Of a DNA stretch of 7,024 nt, positions 4,486 through 7,024 are shown piece after piece (position 1 is the stretch's first letter; each line of letters begins with the position of its first letter). Both the position numbers and the translations under genes were made by a program. This stretch comes from SIG471 sp045638565 (GTDB lineage: Bacteria > Bacillota > Clostridia > Oscillospirales > Butyricicoccaceae): assembly GCA_045638565.1 (NCBI GenBank), contig JAZUBN010000055.1:1-7024 (forward strand), read 5' to 3'. The notes below the pieces were generated by a model. The model was not told the origin of the DNA, did no database searches, and saw nothing but the letters and a program-made list of their open reading frames with translations.

Positions 4486-5861
4486 TAGAATTCGAATCTG
4501 AATTCGGTGCCTTCGCCGACTTTGCTTCGTGCGGACACTCTGATGTTATGGCGGTGGGCGATTTCGCGCGCAATGGCAAGGCCGAGGCCTGAGCCGGTTT
4601 TGTTATTTTCGCCGCCCGATTTATGGAATCGCTCGAATATGAAAGGCAGTCTTTCGGCTTCGATGCCGCAGCCGTAATCGCGGATGTGGATATTATTTCC
4701 GGTGAAAATAACGTCGATGGCGCTGTCGCAGTTGGAGAACTTGATGGCGTTGTCAAGGATGATGATGAACATCTGACGGAGTCTGCCGTAGTCGCCTGTA
4801 AAGTCGTCCTTCGGGTTGTCGAATGTTTTGTTGATGACGATATTTTTGTCCTGCGCCAGCTTTTCACCGCTCCTGATGGCATCGTCGAGCACCTGCATCA
4901 TTGAAACCTGCTCGTGCTGGATTTCAAAGCCTGTATTCTGCAGGCGGGAAAGATCGAGGAGGTCGAGGACGAGACGCTGGAGATAGACGGTTTCGTGGAG
5001 CATCTGCTGATGGTATTCCTTAACGTCATTTTCGTCGGTGACGACTCCGTCGACGAGGGCCTCGAGCGAGCCGCGCAATACTGTGACCGGGGTTTTCAGC
5101 TCGTGGGATATGTTGGCGACGTAGTCCCTGCGCATCTGCTCGAGTTTGAGCTTTTCTTCGGCTTCCTTGAGGATGATAGGGTTCGTGAAACGTCTTGAAA
5201 GAAGCACTGCAGGAATGAGGGAAATGAGCAATGCGCCTATAATGCAGATGAGGAAGATTTTGAAGCTGGTGGTCGCCATTTTGTTCATGCCGGCAACAGG
5301 CGAATGTGTTACCATTACGCCAATGACATAATTGCCCCGATAAATCGGTGTTGCCACTGTGACGGAGGAAGTTTTGAGCACCGATGTGAAGCCTTCTGTT
5401 GTGACAGTTTTGCCGCTGAAAGCATCGGTGACTATCGTCTGGGCGCTTTTTGGCAGGTCATTATAATTTATGGCATTATTGCCTGCTGTGAAGATTTCGA
5501 GAGTATCATCGATTATCCATGTGTCGGAAACATTGGTGTCTGAAAGCACCTTGAGATAGGTGGAAAAATTGATGGCACCCCTGCCGTCAGGGGTGGAAAG
5601 ATACTGGGAGAGACTGTCGGCAAAAGCAACAGTACGTGCCTGCAGCTGTTCGCGTGAAGAATCAACAAGCTCTTTGCCGAAAAAACCTGCGAAGGCAGCG
5701 CTTATGGTGAGGGCGAAAATGAGAATCACAAGGAAGAAGTAAAAGGTTAGCTTCTGTGCCATATCGTCGGTCATAAGCACTTTTCTGAGACGGGAAAGAA
5801 TGGACTTTCTCGTCTGCATGGTTTCCTTTTGTTTTGTTAATCTTTCTTTCAGTTTATTCAT
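4485..5861 (-). CDS. Membrane sensor histidine kinase of a two-component system
   Basis: This 458-residue kinase autophosphorylates on a histidine and passes the phosphate to the regulator encoded just upstream. It has a basic cytoplasmic N-terminus, membrane segment 1 (about 39-61), an extracellular sensor region (about 63-198, ending TPIYRGNYVIGVMVTH, reminiscent of PAS/Cache-like folds), membrane segment 2 (about 201-222), the H-box ISHELKTP (H253), N-box DNAIKFS (N371), G1 DYGCGI (395-400), F-box FIFERF (407-412) and G2 GSGLGLAIA (423-431). All catalytic boxes are intact. Only about 30 residues separate segment 2 from H253, so a full HAMP domain is missing: the HAMP-like start RRFTNPI leads straight into the KEAEEKLKLEQMRRDY helix. 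Its ATG (5859-5861) overlaps the regulator stop by 8 nt, with GAGGTG (complement of 5866-5871) 4 nt upstream, so translation is probably coupled. The signal sensed is unknown. Confidence 0.95.
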   Translation of the reverse strand: MNKLKERLTKQKETMQTRKSILSRLRKVLMTDDMAQKLTFYFFLVILIFALTISAAFAGFFGKELVDSSREQLQARTVAFADSLSQYLSTPDGRGAINFSTYLKVLSDTNVSDTWIIDDTLEIFTAGNNAINYNDLPKSAQTIVTDAFSGKTVTTEGFTSVLKTSSVTVATPIYRGNYVIGVMVTHSPVAGMNKMATTSFKIFLICIIGALLISLIPAVLLSRRFTNPIILKEAEEKLKLEQMRRDYVANISHELKTPVTVLRGSLEALVDGVVTDENDVKEYHQQMLHETVYLQRLVLDLLDLSRLQNTGFEIQHEQVSMMQVLDDAIRSGEKLAQDKNIVINKTFDNPKDDFTGDYGRLRQMFIIILDNAIKFSNCDSAIDVIFTGNNIHIRDYGCGIEAERLPFIFERFHKSGGENNKTGSGLGLAIAREIAHRHNIRVSARSKVGEGTEFRFEF

Positions 5862-6540
5862 CGCGCACCTCGAACTTATAGCCTACACCCCAGATAGTCT
5901 TGATATCCCATTTTGGATGAGGTACAGTGTCGAGTTTTGCGCGCAGACGTTTGATATGGCTGTCGACTGTGCGCGTATCACCGAAATAGTCAAAGCCCCA
6001 CAGACTGTCGAGAAGATTGTCGCGTGAGAAAACCTTGTCCTTGTTTGTGACAAATGTCCACAGAAGCTCGATTTCCTTTTTGGTGAGAGCAAGAGCATTG
6101 TCGCCGATTTTTACCGAGTAATTATCAAGGTCGACATGGAGATTGTCGAATGTGAATGTATTGCGGGATTTTTCAGGTGTGTCAATGCGGCGCATTACAG
6201 CACGTACACGGGCCATAACTTCTGCAGGGGAAAAAGGCTTTACCACATAGTCATCTGCCCCTATATCCAGTCCCATGATGCGCTCATAGTCTTCTCCCTT
6301 GGCTGTCACCATAATGATAGGCACATTTGATTCCTTGCGGATGATGCGGCAAAGCTCGAAGCCGTCAATGCCCGGCATCATAACATCAAGAAGGCAGATG
6401 TCCACACCGCCCTTGCGGAAAATTTCAAGGGCTTCGTTGCCGTCAAATGCGACGAGAGGAGTGTAGCCGTCATTTTTTGCATAGCTGCTCAGTATATTTG
6501 TTATCTGCTTGTTGTCGTCAGCGATGAGAATTTTATACAT
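5854..6540 (-). CDS. OmpR/PhoB-family response regulator
   Basis: This 228-residue transcription factor is activated by phosphorylation. The receiver domain (1 to about 118) has acidic residues D8 and D9, phospho-acceptor D52 (LLDVMMPG), T79 and K101 (KPFSP), the complete conserved set. The winged-helix DNA-binding domain (about 128-226) shows LTKKEIELLW, then FGDTRTVDSHIKRLRAKL for the recognition helix, and IWGVGYKFEV for the wing. I chose the ATG at 6540 (complement of 6538-6540). AGGAGGT (complement of 6547-6553) lies 6 nt upstream, whereas the TTG one codon earlier would leave only 3 nt. It is the first gene of a two-gene operon with the kinase, under the promoter at 6568-6596. Its targets are not shown; the adjacent convergent pilus operon is one possibility only. 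Confidence 0.96.
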   Translation of the reverse strand: MYKILIADDNKQITNILSSYAKNDGYTPLVAFDGNEALEIFRKGGVDICLLDVMMPGIDGFELCRIIRKESNVPIIMVTAKGEDYERIMGLDIGADDYVVKPFSPAEVMARVRAVMRRIDTPEKSRNTFTFDNLHVDLDNYSVKIGDNALALTKKEIELLWTFVTNKDKVFSRDNLLDSLWGFDYFGDTRTVDSHIKRLRAKLDTVPHPKWDIKTIWGVGYKFEVRDE

Positions 6541-6567
6541 CAAAAGACCTCCTGTCTTTTTATTTTC

Positions 6568-6596
6568 ATCATAATAGTATAACAGTATTATGTCAA
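6568..6596 (-). promoter_or_regulatory. Sigma-A promoter of the regulator-kinase operon
   Basis: On the minus strand TTGACA (complement of 6591-6596) is followed, after exactly 17 bp, by TATGAT (complement of 6568-6573). A transcript would start near 6561, giving a leader of about 20 nt that contains the strong AGGAGGT site. The -35 is a perfect consensus and the -10 has one mismatch. Confidence 0.8.
6570..6592. promoter_or_regulatory. Inverted repeat inside the regulator promoter (possible operator)
   Basis: CATAATA (6570-6576) and TATTATG (6586-6592) are exact inverted repeats with a 9-bp spacer. The dyad fills the space between the -10 and -35 boxes and touches both. A protein bound here would block RNA polymerase, so repression or autoregulation is a reasonable guess. 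OmpR-family proteins usually bind direct repeats, so a different dimeric repressor is also possible. The AT-rich context makes a chance origin possible. Confidence 0.4.
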
Positions 6597-6636
6597 AAGT
6601 ATGGCATTACAAATATATTTTACCATAAATAAAAGA

Positions 6637-6664
6637 AAAATGCCACCCGGATGGATGGCATTTT
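6637..6664. terminator. Intrinsic terminator upstream of the regulator promoter
   Basis: AAAATGCCA (6637-6645) pairs with TGGCATTTT (6656-6664). Two inner C-G pairs flank a small loop after one mismatch. On the minus strand the stem is followed by a T-rich run (complement of 6627-6640), so it best serves a minus-strand transcript arriving from beyond the right edge. It would insulate the regulator promoter, which lies just past it. Confidence 0.75.
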
Positions 6665-6665
6665 A

Positions 6666-6686
6666 AATTGAGAATTGAAAATTGAC
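6666..6686 (+). repeat. 7-bp tandem repeat, AATTGAN x3
   Basis: Three adjacent 7-mers, AATTGAG (6666-6672), AATTGAA (6673-6679) and AATTGAC (6680-6686), differ only in the last base. They begin right after the terminator. The last unit creates a TTGACA (6682-6687), but no -10 box lies at the right distance. Confidence 0.75.
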
Positions 6687-6719
6687 AGTGGTCAGTTGGC
6701 GTGTGACAAGTCAAAACCA

Positions 6720-6774
6720 GTAGGGACCAGCGTCTTAGACGGCCTGTATTGTAGGGGCGAGCATCGCTCGTCCG
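6720..6774 (+). repeat. Two GTAGGG-initiated hairpin modules
   Basis: GTAGGG recurs at 6720-6725 and 6751-6756, 31 bp apart, each followed by a small hairpin. In the first, CGTC (6731-6734) pairs with GACG (6738-6741). In the second, GGGCGAGC (6755-6762) pairs with GCTCGTCC (6766-6773) around ATC, with one G-T pair. The units look like neighbouring members of one dispersed hairpin family. Confidence 0.55.
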
Positions 6775-6815
6775 TTTAAATGGTGAAGTCTTTAATTAAA
6801 ACAGAAGCCTTTTCG

Positions 6816-6926
6816 CCACGACTAAAGTCGTGGAACTGCCTCTGGCAGGTTCTTTTGTCCGCACAAAAGAACGAAAAAGTGCAAACTGGTCACGCAGTTT
6901 GATCACGGTGAGCAAGGGGACACCCC
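6816..6926. repeat. Dense cluster of five stem-loops, possible IS200/IS605-like remnant or structured RNA
   Basis: In 111 bp there are five short inverted repeats in a row. They are CCACGAC/GTCGTGG (6816-6822, 6827-6833), CTGCC/GGCAG (6836-6840, 6844-6848), GTTCTTTTGT/ACAAAAGAAC (6849-6858, 6863-6872, a perfect 10 bp), CAAACTG/CAGTTTG (6882-6888, 6895-6901) and GGGG/CCCC (6916-6919, 6923-6926). Subterminal hairpins with a CACGAC...GTCGTG core recall ends of IS200/IS605-family elements, but no transposase is present in the window. The link is a guess; the hairpins themselves are read directly. Confidence 0.5.
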
Positions 6927-7024
6927 CTGGAGCCGCTTGTGTGTTCCTTCCTCGCATATGGACAGATTGGTAAGGTTACATTTCTAGGGAAGATTTGTCT
7001 GTGAGGAAAGATGTTCTGTTTGTT

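Larger units (their letters stand above)
6665..7024. other. Gene-free, hairpin-rich intergenic region to the window edge
   Basis: I find no supportable gene in these 360 bp. They contain a 7-bp tandem repeat, two GTAGGG hairpin modules and a cluster of further stem-loops, each listed separately. One minus-strand frame is open from the edge for about 47 codons (to roughly 6884) but has no recognisable start or motif. The organisation suggests repeat-derived or IS-derived intergenic DNA. Confidence 0.65.

Noticed and set aside
4406..4882. Minus-strand frame reading through repeat copy C (peptide ending CQGRETIRRMVEG)
   Set aside because: It overlaps the kinase gene in another frame, and its tail is only a translation of the hairpin repeat. 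Similar peptides appear opposite copies A and B, a sign of repeat-derived spurious frames.
6541..6543. A TTG start for the response regulator one codon before the ATG
   Set aside because: The ATG at 6540 has AGGAGGT at 6-nt spacing and gives the usual receiver N-terminus MYKILIADD.
6682..6710. TTGACA at 6682-6687 as a plus-strand promoter
   Set aside because: No acceptable -10 box lies 16-18 bp downstream, and the hexamer is explained by the AATTGAN tandem repeat.
6884..7024. Minus-strand frame open from the right window edge for about 47 codons
   Set aside because: It runs through the hairpin cluster, shows no motif, and has no visible start. It may be the end of a gene outside the window but cannot be supported.
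1..7024. CRISPR array, tRNA, rRNA or retroelement signals
   Set aside because: No regularly spaced identical repeats with unique spacers, no cloverleaf or conserved RNA motifs, and no reverse-transcriptase or transposase motifs were seen on either strand.

Overview
The window looks like a chromosomal segment of a low-to-moderate GC Gram-positive bacterium, most likely a gut clostridium of the Oscillospirales/Ruminococcus type. The reasons are LPxTG cell-wall sorting signals, sortases, purine-rich Shine-Dalgarno sites, sigma-A-like promoters, an OmpR-type two-component system and small intergenic hairpin repeats. The genus is an inference and cannot be fixed from this sequence alone.

Positions 1-4350 (plus strand) hold a sortase-assembled pilus locus. 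It runs in this order: the 3' end of an LPNTG surface protein (1-132, cut by the window edge), a SpaA/FimA-like major pilin with LPSTG (236-1690), a class C pilin-polymerising sortase (1780-2616), a smaller ancillary pilin with LPETG (2860-3675), and a second sortase of different type (3679-4350). The likely division of labour is that the class C sortase links pilin subunits through a pilin-motif lysine and the LPxTG threonine, while the second sortase handles the LPETG protein or attaches the fibre to the wall. Stem-loops lie on both sides of the major pilin gene, and a near-consensus promoter sits just after its stop codon. Pilin and sortase expression may therefore be uncoupled within the cluster.

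Positions 4351-4484 form the junction between convergent genes. It contains a bidirectional terminator and one copy of a double-hairpin intergenic repeat; two more copies lie at 2648-2800. The copy at the junction is flanked by a 16-bp direct repeat that duplicates the 3' arm of the terminator.

Positions 4485-6540 (minus strand) encode a response regulator and its sensor histidine kinase. The genes overlap by 8 nt and are driven by a clear promoter at 6568-6596 that contains a dyad. The kinase seems to lack a full HAMP domain. Nothing in the sequence proves that this system controls the pili.

Positions 6637-7024 contain no gene that I can support. They hold a terminator, a 7-bp tandem repeat, two GTAGGG-initiated hairpin modules and a dense run of further hairpins. 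This resembles repeat or IS-derived intergenic DNA, possibly with a structured RNA.

The system of most interest is the pilus locus: two different sortases, three sorting-signal variants and two pilins whose polymerisation motifs depart from the canonical YPK form. It is a variant of a known class rather than a wholly new system.
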